A stretch of 64,000 bases of DNA from an uncultured Alcaligenaceae bacterium (GCA_937952975.1 CALFXX010000052.1:1-64000); one strand, 5' to 3'. Numbered from the stretch's first letter, positions 54,237 to 63,970 are shown. Program-made: numbers and translations. Notes: generated from the sequence alone by a model not told the origin.

Positions 54237-54848
54237 TTAACGACGCATCACTTTTTCTGAAGGCGTCAGCGCCTCGATATATGCGGGGCGTGAAAAAATA
54301 CGCTCGCCATATTTTTGAATGGGGGCGGCAGTTTTTGGCAATTCGATACCGTAGTGGTCAAGGCGCCAAAGCAAAGGTGCCATTGCAACGTCAAGCATCG
54401 AGAATTCTTCGCCGAGCATGTATTTGTTTTTAAGTAACAAAGGCGCAAGCTGCGACAAGCGATCGCGTACCGCTGCACGTGCGACATTCATGCGCTTTTC
54501 ATCCGCGCGTACAGCACGATCTTCGAGTGCGGCCACGTGGATGAACAACTCTTTTTCAAAGTTGTATAAAAACAGACGCGTACGCGCCCGCATGACTGGG
54601 TCGGCAGGCATCAATTGTGGGTGAGGAAAGCGCTCGTCAATATATTCATTGATGATGTTTGACTCATACAAAATGAGATCACGCTCAACCAGAATCGGCA
54701 CTTGCCCGTAGGGATTCATGACGGCAATATCTTCGGGCTTGTTGAATAAGTCGATATCGCGGATTTCGAAATCCATGCCTTTTTCAAACAACACAAAGCG
54801 GCAGCGATGTGAGAAGGGGCAGGTGGTGCCGGAGTAGAGGACCATCAT
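54237..54848 (-). CDS. sspA: Stringent starvation protein A (GST-fold)
   Basis: A 203-residue SspA, an RNA polymerase-associated protein with GST fold that shapes transcription under starvation and acid stress. Features: MMVLYSGTTCPFSHRCRFVL N-terminal thioredoxin-like part, NPYGQVPILVERDLILYES, and C-terminal helices. The first gene of the sspA-sspB pair; it lies 3' of petC, from which it is separated by a terminator. Confidence 0.94.
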   Translation of the reverse strand: MMVLYSGTTCPFSHRCRFVLFEKGMDFEIRDIDLFNKPEDIAVMNPYGQVPILVERDLILYESNIINEYIDERFPHPQLMPADPVMRARTRLFLYNFEKELFIHVAALEDRAVRADEKRMNVARAAVRDRLSQLAPLLLKNKYMLGEEFSMLDVAMAPLLWRLDHYGIELPKTAAPIQKYGERIFSRPAYIEALTPSEKVMRR

Positions 54849-54879
54849 GTTGGATTTCCGTCCTAAAAATGACTACAGA

Positions 54880-54921
54880 TAAAAACGAAAGGCCAGCGTC
54901 TACATTCAGCAGACGCTGGCC
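54880..54921 (-). terminator. Rho-independent terminator of the petABC operon
   Basis: GGCCAGCGTCT pairs with AGACGCTGGCC over 11 bp around a 9-nt loop; on the minus strand the tail is TTCGTTTTTATC. It lies just after petC and before sspA. Confidence 0.9.
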
Positions 54922-54933
54922 CTGAAATAAATG

Positions 54934-55794
54934 CTACTTAACGTGCTTCCAGAACGAGGCGTTCAGGCGCCACGCAACGACAAAAAACAGACCTAAGAAC
55001 AACAATACCCAAACGCCAATTTGTTTGCGCTTTTGTTGAACAGGTTCAGACATCCATGTCATGAAGGCTGTCAGGTCAGCAACGTCATTGTCGTAAGCAG
55101 AGGTGCGTGTTGCATCCAGCGCTTTAAACTTGTGCTCAGTGCTTGCTTTGCCATGGTAGTTTTCAAGCTTTTCGGTTTTGCTTGTGGCGTAACCCAGTGC
55201 GTCGTAGGTTGTTGTGACGCGCTCCCAGCCAGCATGACCTTTACCACCGGGCGCTTCGTGCTCGTGCACAACAGTCGTGGTCAGTTCGCGCGGGCCTTGG
55301 CGCTCGTAGAGCACATGGGGCATGGCAGCAGCAGGGTACGCTAAGTTATCCCAGCCCGTTGGCTTGCTGGTGTCGCGATAAAACGTGCGCAGGTAGGTGT
55401 AAATGTAGTCTGAACCGGTTGGGCCAGCATTGGCTGACTTTGCCCGTGCGATGACTGACAAATCAGGTGGCATGACGCCAAACCAGCGCTTGCCGTCTTT
55501 GACCGATACCGAACCCATCATCAGATCACCGACTTTATCGCCGGTAAATAAAAGGCTGGTACGGATTTGCTCATCGGTCAGACCGATGTCATTCAGTTTG
55601 TTGTAGCGCATTGATGCTGCGCTGTGACAGTTTAAGCAATAGTTGACAAACAGCTTGGCACCGTTTTGCAGTGAGGTCAGCTCGTTGATGCGGTTTGGGG
55701 CGCGATCGAGGGCAAACTCACCGCCTGAGGCGTTAGCCCCAGTGCAAGTGATCAACAGGGCAAGAGCACAAAGCAGCTTCTTGATCATGGTCAT
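54934..55794 (-). CDS. petC: Cytochrome c1 of the bc1 complex
   Basis: A 286-residue cytochrome c1, accepting electrons from the Rieske centre and passing them to a soluble cytochrome c. A signal peptide (KLLCALALLITCTGANA) leads to one CxxCH heme site, NYCLNCHSAASMRYNKL, and the distal Met is probably in VMPPDLSVIA or MMGS-like segments. A C-terminal helix (IGVWVLLFLGLFFVVAWRL) anchors it in the inner membrane. Either of two Met codons two residues apart may be the start. Confidence 0.95.
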   Translation of the reverse strand: MTMIKKLLCALALLITCTGANASGGEFALDRAPNRINELTSLQNGAKLFVNYCLNCHSAASMRYNKLNDIGLTDEQIRTSLLFTGDKVGDLMMGSVSVKDGKRWFGVMPPDLSVIARAKSANAGPTGSDYIYTYLRTFYRDTSKPTGWDNLAYPAAAMPHVLYERQGPRELTTTVVHEHEAPGGKGHAGWERVTTTYDALGYATSKTEKLENYHGKASTEHKFKALDATRTSAYDNDVADLTAFMTWMSEPVQQKRKQIGVWVLLFLGLFFVVAWRLNASFWKHVK

Positions 55795-55813
55795 TCCGTA
55801 AATTAGGTTAGGC

Positions 55814-57193
55814 TCAATGGGCGTGGAACGTGACGCGGTCGGGGACCGGTTTGAAGGTTCCGAGACGGCTCCACACCGGCATCAAGAAAAAGAAGCCCAG
55901 ATAGATGAGCGTACCAATTTGCGAGATGAGGTTGAAGAGGTCTGTTGGCGCTTGCGTACCGAGATAGCCCAAGACTACAAAGTTAGCAAAGAAAATGCCG
56001 TAAAGCGTTTTGTGCCAACCGGGACGATAGCGAATGGATTTGACAGGGCTGTAATCTAACCAAGGCAGGAAGAATAGCAGCACGACTGCACCACCCATTG
56101 CCACAACGCCCCAGAACTTGGCGTCGATCAGACGCAGAAGCACAGCAACGCCGAGCAACACTACGGGTACCAACAGCTTCAACAGCCCCTTGTTACGTAA
56201 GAACATCACAATCGCACCCAACACCGCAGCGCCTGCTAACACCCAGGTGAAGTCGTCGGTTGTTGCCCGCAACATTGAGTAGAAAGGCGTGAAGTACCAG
56301 ACTGGCGCGATGTGCAGAGGTGTTTTAAGAGGGTCAGCAGGAATAAAGTTGTTGAACTCAAGGAAGTAACCGCCCATCTCAGGAGCAAAGAAAATGATTG
56401 CCATGAAGATGATCAGAAACCCAGCCACACCCATAATGTCATGCACGGTGTAAAAGGGGTGGAAGGGGATGCCGTCCAGAGGGCGACCCAGTTTGTCTTT
56501 TTTAGCTTTGATGTCAACGCCGTCTGGGTTGTTTGAGCCCACCTCATGCAAGGCAATGACGTGCGCGGCAACCAAGCCCAGCAACACCAGAGGAATGGCG
56601 ATGACATGGAAGGCAAAGAAGCGGTTCAAGGTGGCATCTGAGACGACGTAGTCGCCGCGAATCCAGATTGACAGTTCAGGGCCGATAAACGGAATAGCCG
56701 AGAACAGGTTCACAATCACTTGCGCGCCCCAAAATGACATTTGGCCCCAGGGCAGCAAATAACCAAAAAAGGCCTCACCCATCAGGCACAAGAAGATCCC
56801 GACACCAAAAATCCAAACGAGTTCGCGTGGTTTGCGATATGAGCCATAAATGAGCGCGCGTACCATATGCAGGTACACCACGACAAAAAACATCGAGGCG
56901 CCCGTTGAGTGCATGTAGCGAATAAACCATCCACCCGGTACTTCGCGCATGATGTATTCGACAGATTGAAACGCAAATTGCGCATCAGGCTTGTAGTGCA
57001 TGACCAGAAAAATACCAGTCACAATTTGAAGCACCAGCACAAAAAGTGCGAGTGAACCAAAGAAATACCAAAAATTGAAATTTTTAGGTGCGTAATATTC
57101 TGACAAATGGGCTTTGTAGCTTGATGTCAGAGGGAAACGCTGGTCTATCCAACCTAGCAGTCCGGTCGTTTCGACGGTTTTATGGCCAGCCAT
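55814..57193 (-). CDS. petB: Cytochrome b of the bc1 complex
   Basis: A 459-residue, 8-9 helix cytochrome b with two hemes. Heme ligand histidines are in RYMHSTGASMFFVVVYLHMVRAL and FFAFHVIAIPLVLLGLVAAHV. The quinol-site motif is PVWY (PVWYFTPFYSML) rather than PEWY, a variant I associate with beta- and gammaproteobacteria. The C-terminal part carries extra helices beyond the core. Middle gene of petABC. Confidence 0.96.
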   Translation of the reverse strand: MAGHKTVETTGLLGWIDQRFPLTSSYKAHLSEYYAPKNFNFWYFFGSLALFVLVLQIVTGIFLVMHYKPDAQFAFQSVEYIMREVPGGWFIRYMHSTGASMFFVVVYLHMVRALIYGSYRKPRELVWIFGVGIFLCLMGEAFFGYLLPWGQMSFWGAQVIVNLFSAIPFIGPELSIWIRGDYVVSDATLNRFFAFHVIAIPLVLLGLVAAHVIALHEVGSNNPDGVDIKAKKDKLGRPLDGIPFHPFYTVHDIMGVAGFLIIFMAIIFFAPEMGGYFLEFNNFIPADPLKTPLHIAPVWYFTPFYSMLRATTDDFTWVLAGAAVLGAIVMFLRNKGLLKLLVPVVLLGVAVLLRLIDAKFWGVVAMGGAVVLLFFLPWLDYSPVKSIRYRPGWHKTLYGIFFANFVVLGYLGTQAPTDLFNLISQIGTLIYLGFFFLMPVWSRLGTFKPVPDRVTFHAH

Positions 57194-57251
57194 GAAAACG
57201 GTTCCTTTACTTGTTCAGTGTCACGTTGTTGGAGGATTGAGCAACAGACCG

Positions 57252-57893
57252 TTAGGCCTTATTGTTCTCGTCAACCCCGACAACGATGCGGGTGTCGCTT
57301 AAATACTGGTAGGGCGGAACTTCGAGATTATCGGGCGCAGGCTTGTTTTTAAACACGCGACCGGCCATATCGAAGGTTGAGCCGTGGCAAGGGCACAAAA
57401 AGCCGCCGTCCCAGTTGGCAGGCAAGCTTGGCTGAGCGCCAGTGGCAAACTTAGGCGTAGGTGAGCAGCCCAAGTGTGTACAAATACCAACGGCAACGAA
57501 GAGCTCTTGCTTGCGTGAGCGCCACTCATTTTTAGCGTAGGCCGGTGTGTAACCGGGCCGTGCGGAGTTTGGATCCGCCAGTTCACCGGCATTTTGTTTG
57601 AGCGAATCGAGTTGTTCTTTGGTCCGACGAATCAGCCATACGGGCTTGCCGCGCCATTCAACCGTGCGCATTTCGCCAGGTGCCAAGGTGCTGATGTCGA
57701 CTTCAACGGGTGCGCCAGCTGCGCGGGCACGGTCGGAAGGGGCAAAGGTGCTGACAAAGGGGACTGCAGCGGCTAGACCCGCCGCCCCACCCATTGCACA
57801 GGTTGTGCCGATCCAGAGGCGGCGCGAAGGGTCTGACGGGAGCGTGGCCGGAACCGCGCCTTCGTCGTCATGCAAAACTGAATCCTGACTCAT
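57252..57893 (-). CDS. petA: Rieske iron-sulfur subunit of the bc1 complex
   Basis: A 213-residue Rieske protein. Start MSQDSVLHD is supported by AAGGATAGGAAG upstream. A Tat-type N-terminal anchor contains SRRLWIG followed by a hydrophobic helix (GTTCAMGGAAGLAAAVPFVSTF). The 2Fe-2S ligands are C-T-H-L-G-C in GICTHLGCSP and CPCHGSTFD. Fits Tat export, whose genes lie 4 kb away. First gene of petABC. Confidence 0.96.
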   Translation of the reverse strand: MSQDSVLHDDEGAVPATLPSDPSRRLWIGTTCAMGGAAGLAAAVPFVSTFAPSDRARAAGAPVEVDISTLAPGEMRTVEWRGKPVWLIRRTKEQLDSLKQNAGELADPNSARPGYTPAYAKNEWRSRKQELFVAVGICTHLGCSPTPKFATGAQPSLPANWDGGFLCPCHGSTFDMAGRVFKNKPAPDNLEVPPYQYLSDTRIVVGVDENNKA

Positions 57894-57981
57894 CTTCCTA
57901 TCCTTGTTGTTGCGCGGGCGACCGTACCTCGTTATGAACGCCGCCTTGCAGTCATTACCCAACAAACACTATTTCGTCTTG

Positions 57982-58010
57982 TTGCAAACGTTTTGACCCC
58001 TTATTATAGC
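57982..58010 (+). promoter_or_regulatory. Sigma-70-type promoter of mscL
   Basis: TTGCAA and TATAGC are separated by 17 bp, giving a start about 30 nt before the mscL ribosome site. A minus-strand TATAAT overlaps it (58003-58008) but has no good -35 box. Confidence 0.42.
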
Positions 58011-58047
58011 CCGACCGAGCCGGCACTTTCTATGGGAGAAATCAGAA

Positions 58048-58491
58048 ATGGCGCAGGGAAAAGGAATTTTCAAAGAATTTGAGCAATTTGCTCTACGCGG
58101 GAATGTGGTTGATTTGGCCGTTGGTGTGATCGTTGGGGCTGCTTTTGGCAAAATTGTTGACTCGTTGGTCAAAGATATTGTCATGCCGATCGTGAATTTT
58201 CTGGTGGGGGGCTCGGTTGACTTTAGTAACAAGTACATTGTGCTGTCTCGCCCCGCTCAGTATGCGGGCCCAGAGACGTATGCCGATTTAACCAAGGCTG
58301 GCGCGAACCTGTTTGCCTGGGGCAACTTTTTGACGATTGTGATCAACTTTGTTTTGCTGGCGTTTGTAATCTTTTTTATGGTTAAGGCGATTAATACGGC
58401 CCGCGCCAAAATGGATCTAGCAGCCCCGCCGCCCACGACACCTGAAGATATCGTGCTGTTGCGCGAGATTCGGGACTCACTCAAAAAGTAG
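58048..58491 (+). CDS. mscL: Large-conductance mechanosensitive channel
   Basis: A 147-residue MscL, a pentameric emergency channel opened by membrane tension during hypo-osmotic shock. The N-terminal helix and pore segment [20 protein letters not shown] with [20 protein letters not shown] are textbook, followed by the periplasmic loop, TM2 ([21 protein letters not shown]) and a helical C-terminus ending [15 protein letters not shown]. Good GGGAGAAA site. Ends 4 bp before the convergent Nif3 gene. Confidence 0.96.
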   Translation: MAQGKGIFKEFEQFALRGNVVDLAVGVIVGAAFGKIVDSLVKDIVMPIVNFLVGGSVDFSNKYIVLSRPAQYAGPETYADLTKAGANLFAWGNFLTIVINFVLLAFVIFFMVKAINTARAKMDLAAPPPTTPEDIVLLREIRDSLKK

Positions 58492-58495
58492 GTGC

Positions 58496-59251
58496 TCAAA
58501 CGGGGTTATCAATGTCGACAAAGTCGACCTTGATCCCAAACTCTTTAGCGATCGCTTGCCCAAGCGCCTGGACACCATAGCGTTCGGTCGCGTGATGCCC
58601 AGCGCTGATAAACCCGACACCCGCCTCGCGGGCGAGATGTACGGTGGGCTCGGATACCTCTCCGGTGATAAAGACTTGGGCGCCCGCATCAATGGCCTGT
58701 CCCAGCATATTTTGTGCCGCCCCGGTGCACCAGGCAATCCTTTGAACCGCCAGCTCGTCTGGGCCAATGACCAACGGAGCGCGATTTAAGCGTTGATGAA
58801 CCTGGCTGGCAAGCTCGGCGAGTGTGCTAGCACCCGGCATCGAGCCAAACCAAAGCAGTCCATTTGAATCTGTTGCGGGTTCTGCCAACAAGCCGAGCAC
58901 CCTTGCGAGCTGCGCGTTATTGCCAAGCACGGGGTGAGCGTCCAGGGGCAGGTGAAAAGCCAGTAAATTTAAATCGTGAGCAAGCAGCGCGGCTAGGCGC
59001 CGCTTTCTTGTCCCCAGTACCCTTGGATCTTCGCCTTTCCAGAACCAACCATGATGCACAAGCAAGGCACTTGCTTGCCGTTCGATCGCAACGTCAATCA
59101 GCGCCTGACTTGCCGTGACGCCCGAGATAATATGCGAGATGACCGTTTTGCCCTCAACTTGCAAACCATTGGGGCAGTAGTCGTTAAAGGCTGCGGTGTT
59201 AAGAGTGGCTTGAAGCCACTGCACCAAGGTGTGGATTGAAACAGTTTTCAT
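58496..59251 (-). CDS. Nif3-like dinuclear metal-centre protein (YbgI type)
   Basis: About 251 residues from MKTVSIHTLVQWLQ. Metal-binding His residues are in LLVHHGWFWKGED and near the C-terminus GFISAGHHATERYG, with Asp/Glu ligands such as FHLPLDAHPVLGNN and GEVSEPTVH. Family members form hexameric toroids; a GTP cyclohydrolase-like activity has been proposed but the role is unsettled. It is divergent from the DegS-like protease gene with an 18-bp gap. Confidence 0.93.
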   Translation of the reverse strand: MKTVSIHTLVQWLQATLNTAAFNDYCPNGLQVEGKTVISHIISGVTASQALIDVAIERQASALLVHHGWFWKGEDPRVLGTRKRRLAALLAHDLNLLAFHLPLDAHPVLGNNAQLARVLGLLAEPATDSNGLLWFGSMPGASTLAELASQVHQRLNRAPLVIGPDELAVQRIAWCTGAAQNMLGQAIDAGAQVFITGEVSEPTVHLAREAGVGFISAGHHATERYGVQALGQAIAKEFGIKVDFVDIDNPV

Positions 59252-59269
59252 TATTTTCTGGATAACCTT

Positions 59270-60427
59270 ATGCGTCGTCTTTGGTTGCTGTTTGCCCAAG
59301 CGGTTACGGTATGTATTGCAGTTCTATTTGTGGTGACAACGTTGCGCCCAGATTGGTTGCCGCGTAACCCTCAAGCGTATCGCCCGAACGCCGCCTCCGA
59401 ATTATTACCTAGTACAGACAGCACCGCTACTCGGGCGCCAACTTCCTACGCGGCAGCCGTGTCTGTTGCAGCACCCGCCGTGGTCAACATTCACACGACC
59501 AAGAGAGTGTCGGTTTCGCGCATCCCATTACCCCCAGATCCAGTATTACGTAAATTTTTTGAACAGGTCCCGGGTTTTAATCAAACGCAACAAGCCACGA
59601 GTTTAGGCTCAGGTGTCGTGGTGTCTGCAACAGGTCACGTGCTGACAAACTTACACGTGATTGAGGGCGCTGACGAAATCGTGGTGGCCTTTAACGATGG
59701 ACGGCAAGCGACCGCCAAAGTGTTGGGCGTGGACGCAGACTCGGATCTCGCGGTCTTGCACATAGACCTCAAGCAGTTGCCTGTTTTAGATTTTGTTGCG
59801 CTTGACCCCACTAAAGTCGGGGATGTGGTGCTTGCCATTGGTAATCCGTTTGGCGTGGGCCAAACCATTACGATGGGTATTGTGTCGGCCTTGGGTCGTG
59901 GTGGACTTGGAATCAATACCTACGAAAACTTCATCCAGACGGATGCCGCGATTAACCCGGGAAACTCTGGCGGCGCCTTGATTGATACGCAGGGGCGCTT
60001 GGTAGGAATCAATACAGCGATTTATTCAAAATCAGGCGGCTCACTTGGAATTGGCTTTGCAATACCTGCAGTCGCGGCACAAAAGGTTTTGAATGAAATC
60101 GTGACTTTCGGTTTTGTGAAGCGTGGCTGGCTTGGGATCGAGCCGCAAGATATGACGTCCGACTTAGCACGCGCTTTTGGTTTAGAGCGTGCAGGTGGGG
60201 TCATCATTGCGGGCGTGATGCGAGATGGACCGGGTGCTAAGGGCGGGTTAAAGGTAGGTGATATTGTTCAAACAATCGCGGGTCAACCGGTAAGCGATAC
60301 TCAACGACTGATGGCCCGGATTGCGGCTCATACACCGGGTGAGACGCTTGAATTGGGGATCTATCGTAACGGTCGTACACAAAACCTAACCATGACGCTG
60401 GGTCAGCGTCCGGTCAAGCCAAAGTAA
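59270..60427 (+). CDS. DegS/DegQ-type periplasmic serine protease with one PDZ domain
   Basis: A 385-residue HtrA-family protease. An uncleaved N-terminal helix (LLFAQAVTVCIAVLFVVTTL) anchors it in the inner membrane. The trypsin-like triad is H129 (TNLHVIEG), D159 (DADSDLAVLHI) and S233 (NPGNSGGALID). A single C-terminal PDZ domain (about 290-375) makes it DegS/AlgW-like rather than DegP-like, so regulated cleavage of an anti-sigma factor is a possible role. No rseA-like gene is visible in this window. Confidence 0.92.
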   Translation: MRRLWLLFAQAVTVCIAVLFVVTTLRPDWLPRNPQAYRPNAASELLPSTDSTATRAPTSYAAAVSVAAPAVVNIHTTKRVSVSRIPLPPDPVLRKFFEQVPGFNQTQQATSLGSGVVVSATGHVLTNLHVIEGADEIVVAFNDGRQATAKVLGVDADSDLAVLHIDLKQLPVLDFVALDPTKVGDVVLAIGNPFGVGQTITMGIVSALGRGGLGINTYENFIQTDAAINPGNSGGALIDTQGRLVGINTAIYSKSGGSLGIGFAIPAVAAQKVLNEIVTFGFVKRGWLGIEPQDMTSDLARAFGLERAGGVIIAGVMRDGPGAKGGLKVGDIVQTIAGQPVSDTQRLMARIAAHTPGETLELGIYRNGRTQNLTMTLGQRPVKPK

Positions 60428-60439
60428 ATCACCAAAACG

Positions 60440-60838
60440 CTATTGAGTCGGTTCAGTTGCGATCGGCTTTGGGGCGGGCGGATTTGCTGCAAATAACGAC
60501 TCAGCCTGCACCAGCAAAGGCCGACGCACATTAACATCGAGATGAAAAACGATTTCTTGCAGGCGCGCGAGTTCTTCGTCTTCGGTATAAAACCAACTGA
60601 CCGGCATATTTAGAATTTCAGCGACGCGGCACATCAGTTGATAGTCAGGCGAATGCTTACCGCGTTCGTATTGGTTCATACGGGCGCTTGCTGACATTGG
60701 GTCAATGCCGGCGAGTTTGCCGAGCTTTTCTTGTGACAACCCCGCGCGTAGGCGGGCCTGTTTAAGACGATGAGCGAGCACGATGGTCCCTTTAAGTACC
60801 GACGACCGCACCACAATAGGCGCGATCTGACTAGGCAT
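60440..60838 (-). CDS. XRE-family transcriptional regulator
   Basis: A 132-residue protein with one Cro/C1-type HTH at about residues 22-80 (HRLKQARLRAGLSQEKLGKLAGI, YERGKHSPDYQLMCRVAEIL). The following VSWFYTEDEELARLQEIVFHLD and a Pro-rich tail are not a recognised effector domain. The start may be later than the first ATG. The 160 bp upstream, after tatC, is AT-rich and includes CAAGA-N8-TCTTG (60908-60925), a possible operator. It converges with the DegS-like gene. Confidence 0.85.
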   Translation of the reverse strand: MPSQIAPIVVRSSVLKGTIVLAHRLKQARLRAGLSQEKLGKLAGIDPMSASARMNQYERGKHSPDYQLMCRVAEILNMPVSWFYTEDEELARLQEIVFHLDVNVRRPLLVQAESLFAANPPAPKPIATEPTQ

Positions 60839-60998
60839 TGATCAGTTCAGCCGAGGCTAAACATATTAACCAATGATAAAAAGATATACCTTAAAACATT
60901 TAGTCACAAGAGATATTTTTCTTGAAACTGTTTATGCAATTAGGATAAAGGGTTACAGATATATTTAATGTGCAAACCATGTCTAGTCTATGCAAATC

Positions 60999-61817
60999 TC
61001 AGGACACGGCGTCAGCATTTTCTTCGCTGCGGGGCTTGACGCCGCGTGCGACTAAGATGCCAATCTCATAGAGTACGCACAAGGGCACAGCTAATAAAAA
61101 TTGACTGACGACATCTGGGGGCGTCACAACAGCTGCAATCACAAAGGCACCAACAACTACGTAGCCCCGCGCTTCTTTGAGCTTGGCCACCGTCACAATC
61201 CCCATGCGCACCAGCAACACGACAGCAACCGGAACCTCAAAGGTGACCCCGAAGGCCAGAAACATGGTCATCACGAAACTCAGGTAGGCCTCGATATCCG
61301 GCGCGGGGGTGATCGACTGCGGTGCAAACGACGCAATAAAGGTGAAGACAGACTTGAACACAACAAAATAGCAAAATGCCATCCCAGCAATAAATAGCAA
61401 AGAGCTAGACACAATCAAAGGCAGAGCCAAACGTTGCTCGTGCCGGTATAAGCCTGGCGCTACGAACGCCCAGACCTGATAAAGCACCACGGGCAGCGAG
61501 ACAACAAACGCCGCCATCATGGTGACTTTCATGGGCACCATGAAGGGGGTAATGACGCCAGTGGCGATCATACGCGTGCCCTGTGGCAGTGAGGCCAGCA
61601 TCGGAGCCGCCAGAATGTCATAGATCACTGAGGCACCGGGGTAAATAAACAGCACTACAAAGATCGCAACCACTGTGCCAACCGCGCGCAAGAGACGTGT
61701 GCGCAACTCGATCAGGTGAGACATAAAACTTTCGTTGGCCTCGGGTGCTTGCTCTGCGTTTTGGCCGGGCAACGTGTGGCTATCGGTTGAGGTGCTGTCA
61801 GAACGATCGGAGCTCAA
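60999..61817 (-). CDS. tatC: Sec-independent protein translocase subunit TatC
   Basis: A 272-residue, six-helix TatC, the twin-arginine signal receptor of the Tat translocase. The conserved N-terminal ESFMSHLIELRTRLLRA and the loop around FAVIN-like helices are present. A charged N-terminal extension of about 30 residues precedes it. Its start overlaps tatB by 4 bp. The Rieske protein encoded nearby is a typical client. Confidence 0.95.
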   Translation of the reverse strand: MSSDRSDSTSTDSHTLPGQNAEQAPEANESFMSHLIELRTRLLRAVGTVVAIFVVLFIYPGASVIYDILAAPMLASLPQGTRMIATGVITPFMVPMKVTMMAAFVVSLPVVLYQVWAFVAPGLYRHEQRLALPLIVSSSLLFIAGMAFCYFVVFKSVFTFIASFAPQSITPAPDIEAYLSFVMTMFLAFGVTFEVPVAVVLLVRMGIVTVAKLKEARGYVVVGAFVIAAVVTPPDVVSQFLLAVPLCVLYEIGILVARGVKPRSEENADAVS

Positions 61818-62473
61818 GATGTAGATCCCGGGGTTGAAGAGGCGACCGAGGTCTTGTTTGGCGTGTGTGTAGGAGCTGGCGCTAAGGCGCCCAGTTCAAG
61901 TTGGGTTGGAACTGCTACGGGTGTTGCGGGCACGGGTACTTCAGCCAGCCGCGGGGCGGGTTCCGGTGAGGATGCGACCGCTGGGACAGGGTCTGGCACG
62001 AGCATGGCTTGCACCTCAGCCTCGGCAAACGAGGGGGCAACCTCTGCAGACAAACTTTGAGTATTTGTCTCGGACGAGACTGCGGCCGTCGCGCTAGAGG
62101 GCTTTGGCAGCTCGGGTGTGACAGGCTCAACAAGAGCAGTGTCTGTCAACGATGTTGCTGTATTTGTAAATGAATCTTTGAGCGCTGAGACGTCTTGCTC
62201 GAGTGCCTCAAGTGGCTTGCGCAGTGAGGACTCGGTATTTTGCAGGCTGGATTGCACAGTCTGTGCCGCGTCTTGCATTTGATCTTTCAATTTGCGCAGC
62301 TCGTCGAGCTCAACCTCTCGCTGGATGTCAGTTTTGACATCGTTCACGTAGCGCTGCGCGCGCCCCACCAAATGGCCGAGCGTGCGCGCCACTTTTGGTA
62401 GGCGCTCGGGGCCAATGACGACCAGAGCCACGACCCCGATTACGAGTAGTTCGGTAAAGCTGACGTCAAACAT
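61814..62473 (-). CDS. tatB: Sec-independent protein translocase subunit TatB
   Basis: A 219-residue TatB. The N-terminal helix and amphipathic helix are conserved: MFDVSFTELLVIGVVALVVIGPERLPKVART. A long coiled-coil-like stretch follows (about 55-110), then a Pro/Ala/Thr/Ser-rich disordered tail that makes the protein somewhat longer than E. coli TatB (171). Middle gene of tatABC. Confidence 0.95.
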   Translation of the reverse strand: MFDVSFTELLVIGVVALVVIGPERLPKVARTLGHLVGRAQRYVNDVKTDIQREVELDELRKLKDQMQDAAQTVQSSLQNTESSLRKPLEALEQDVSALKDSFTNTATSLTDTALVEPVTPELPKPSSATAAVSSETNTQSLSAEVAPSFAEAEVQAMLVPDPVPAVASSPEPAPRLAEVPVPATPVAVPTQLELGALAPAPTHTPNKTSVASSTPGSTS

Positions 62474-62522
62474 GGTGTGTGATGTGCCAAAAAGACTCAG
62501 CTAGAAAAGCTAGCCGAAAGGA

Positions 62523-62783
62523 TTAATGCGTGCCGGGCTGGGTGTTTGACTTCTCTTTCGCCTGCACGTCGATGGTTTCACCCGTGGCAACGCGTTGAAC
62601 CGGTACAGCTTCAGCGGTTGCGGCTGCGTCGCCTTCTTTGGCGTTCGGATCTTTCATGCCTTCTTTGAAGCCTTTGACTGCCCCACCTAAATCTGCTCCG
62701 ATATTTCTGATTTTTTTAGTACCAAAAATCAGTGCAACGATCACCAGAACAATTAGCCAGTGCCAAATACTAAAACTACCCAT
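62523..62783 (-). CDS. tatA: Sec-independent protein translocase subunit TatA
   Basis: An 86-residue TatA, the pore-forming subunit. The start [20 protein letters not shown] is set by CGGAG upstream; then [24 protein letters not shown], the conserved amphipathic helix, and a charged tail. First of tatABC and 14 bp after hinT. Confidence 0.95.
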   Translation of the reverse strand: MGSFSIWHWLIVLVIVALIFGTKKIRNIGADLGGAVKGFKEGMKDPNAKEGDAAATAEAVPVQRVATGETIDVQAKEKSNTQPGTH

Positions 62784-62797
62784 GGTCGTTCTCCGGA

Positions 62798-63166
62798 TTA
62801 ATTCTTGATGGGGGTAAAGCCCTGCCAAGGGCGTTTGCCACCAAGGATATGAAAATGCAGGTGTTTAATTTCTTGGCCACCCTCAAGGCCTGAGTTCGTG
62901 GTGAGACGAAAACCGCCTTCAGGCCCTGGGTTGCAGCCGTTTGCTAAAGCAATATCTTGAACCTTAGAGAGCATTCTACCTAACCAGCCGGCATCTTCGG
63001 GTTTGACGTCTTGCATCGATACGACATGGTGACGTGGCACCATCAGTAAATGTACTGGAGCAGCGGGGTGAATGTCATGAAAAACCACACAATCGTCGTC
63101 TGTATAGACGATTTTTGCCGGGATTTCACCTTTCACGATTTTGCAGAAGAGGCAGTTTTCGCTCAT
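62798..63166 (-). CDS. hinT: HIT-family purine nucleoside phosphoramidase
   Basis: A 122-residue HinT-like protein that hydrolyses AMP-lysine and similar nucleoside phosphoramidates. The catalytic His triad is HLHFHIL near the C-terminus, and the N-terminal [13 protein letters not shown] has the pair of Cys found in zinc-binding members, with [15 protein letters not shown] following. Located between hisE and tatA, the common Burkholderiales order. Confidence 0.94.
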   Translation of the reverse strand: MSENCLFCKIVKGEIPAKIVYTDDDCVVFHDIHPAAPVHLLMVPRHHVVSMQDVKPEDAGWLGRMLSKVQDIALANGCNPGPEGGFRLTTNSGLEGGQEIKHLHFHILGGKRPWQGFTPIKN

Positions 63167-63176
63167 GGGGTGTCGT

Positions 63177-63542
63177 TTAAGGTTTACGGGAAGCTTTTTC
63201 TTGAAGTCCAGATACGCCCTCGCGCCGCGCCAGTTCGGCTAATACTTGCTCGGGACGCAAACCATGTTCAGTTAATACGACTAAGCAATGAAACCATAAA
63301 TCGGCTGTTTCTGCCACGATTCGCTCAGGTTGTTGGTCTTTGACGGCCATCACAAGCTCGGTGGCTTCTTCGCCAATCTTTTTTAAGGCCGCATCGGGCC
63401 CTTTTGAGAATAACTTTGCCACGTACGACGTTGTGGGGTCTCCGCCCTGTGCGGGCAGCCGGGTTGCCAGTATGTCGGCAATCCTGGCAAGAATTGCATC
63501 AGAGGCGCCAGCAATTGACGTATTAGGGGTAGAGGCTGTCAT
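63177..63542 (-). CDS. hisE: Phosphoribosyl-ATP pyrophosphatase
   Basis: A 121-residue HisE, step two of histidine synthesis, hydrolysing PR-ATP to PR-AMP. The MazG-like motif is [26 protein letters not shown] with metal-binding Glu residues (EEATE) and later [13 protein letters not shown]. Encoded directly after hisI (11 bp) as a separate protein rather than a fused HisIE. Confidence 0.95.
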   Translation of the reverse strand: MTASTPNTSIAGASDAILARIADILATRLPAQGGDPTTSYVAKLFSKGPDAALKKIGEEATELVMAVKDQQPERIVAETADLWFHCLVVLTEHGLRPEQVLAELARREGVSGLQEKASRKP

Positions 63543-63553
63543 GTTTCAGGCGT

Positions 63554-63970
63554 TCACTTATAGATGAGCTCAGGGTCTTTTAGAACCGGATCGACGCTTA
63601 CCCACGTTGAGGACAATGGGTCGGTGCTTTGTTCAAGACGCCGATAAAAACAGCTCGCGCGCCCGGTATGGCAGGCGATCTCGCCAATTTGTTCAACTTT
63701 TAACAAAAGCACATCGCCATCACAATCAAGTCTGAGTTCAATCAGTCGTTGTGTGTGACCCGATTCTTCGCCCTTTCGCCAGATCCGATTGCGCGAGCGA
63801 GACCAAAAGACGGCTCGGCCTGTTTCTGCGGTCTCAGAGAGCGACTCAGCGTTCATCCAGGCCACCATCAGTATTTGCCCAGTGGTCGCGTCTTGCGAAA
63901 TAGCGGGGATCAGTCCCTTTTCGTCAAACTTGACTTCAGCAAGCCAGGCAGGAGGCGTTGTAGTCATCAT
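63554..63970 (-). CDS. hisI: Phosphoribosyl-AMP cyclohydrolase
   Basis: A 138-residue HisI, opening the PR-AMP ring in step three of histidine synthesis. Conserved blocks: [37 protein letters not shown], the metal-binding DCDGD, and the Cys-rich [14 protein letters not shown]. Two ATG codons overlap the stop of hisF, so hisF and hisI are translationally coupled. Confidence 0.95.
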   Translation of the reverse strand: MMTTTPPAWLAEVKFDEKGLIPAISQDATTGQILMVAWMNAESLSETAETGRAVFWSRSRNRIWRKGEESGHTQRLIELRLDCDGDVLLLKVEQIGEIACHTGRASCFYRRLEQSTDPLSSTWVSVDPVLKDPELIYK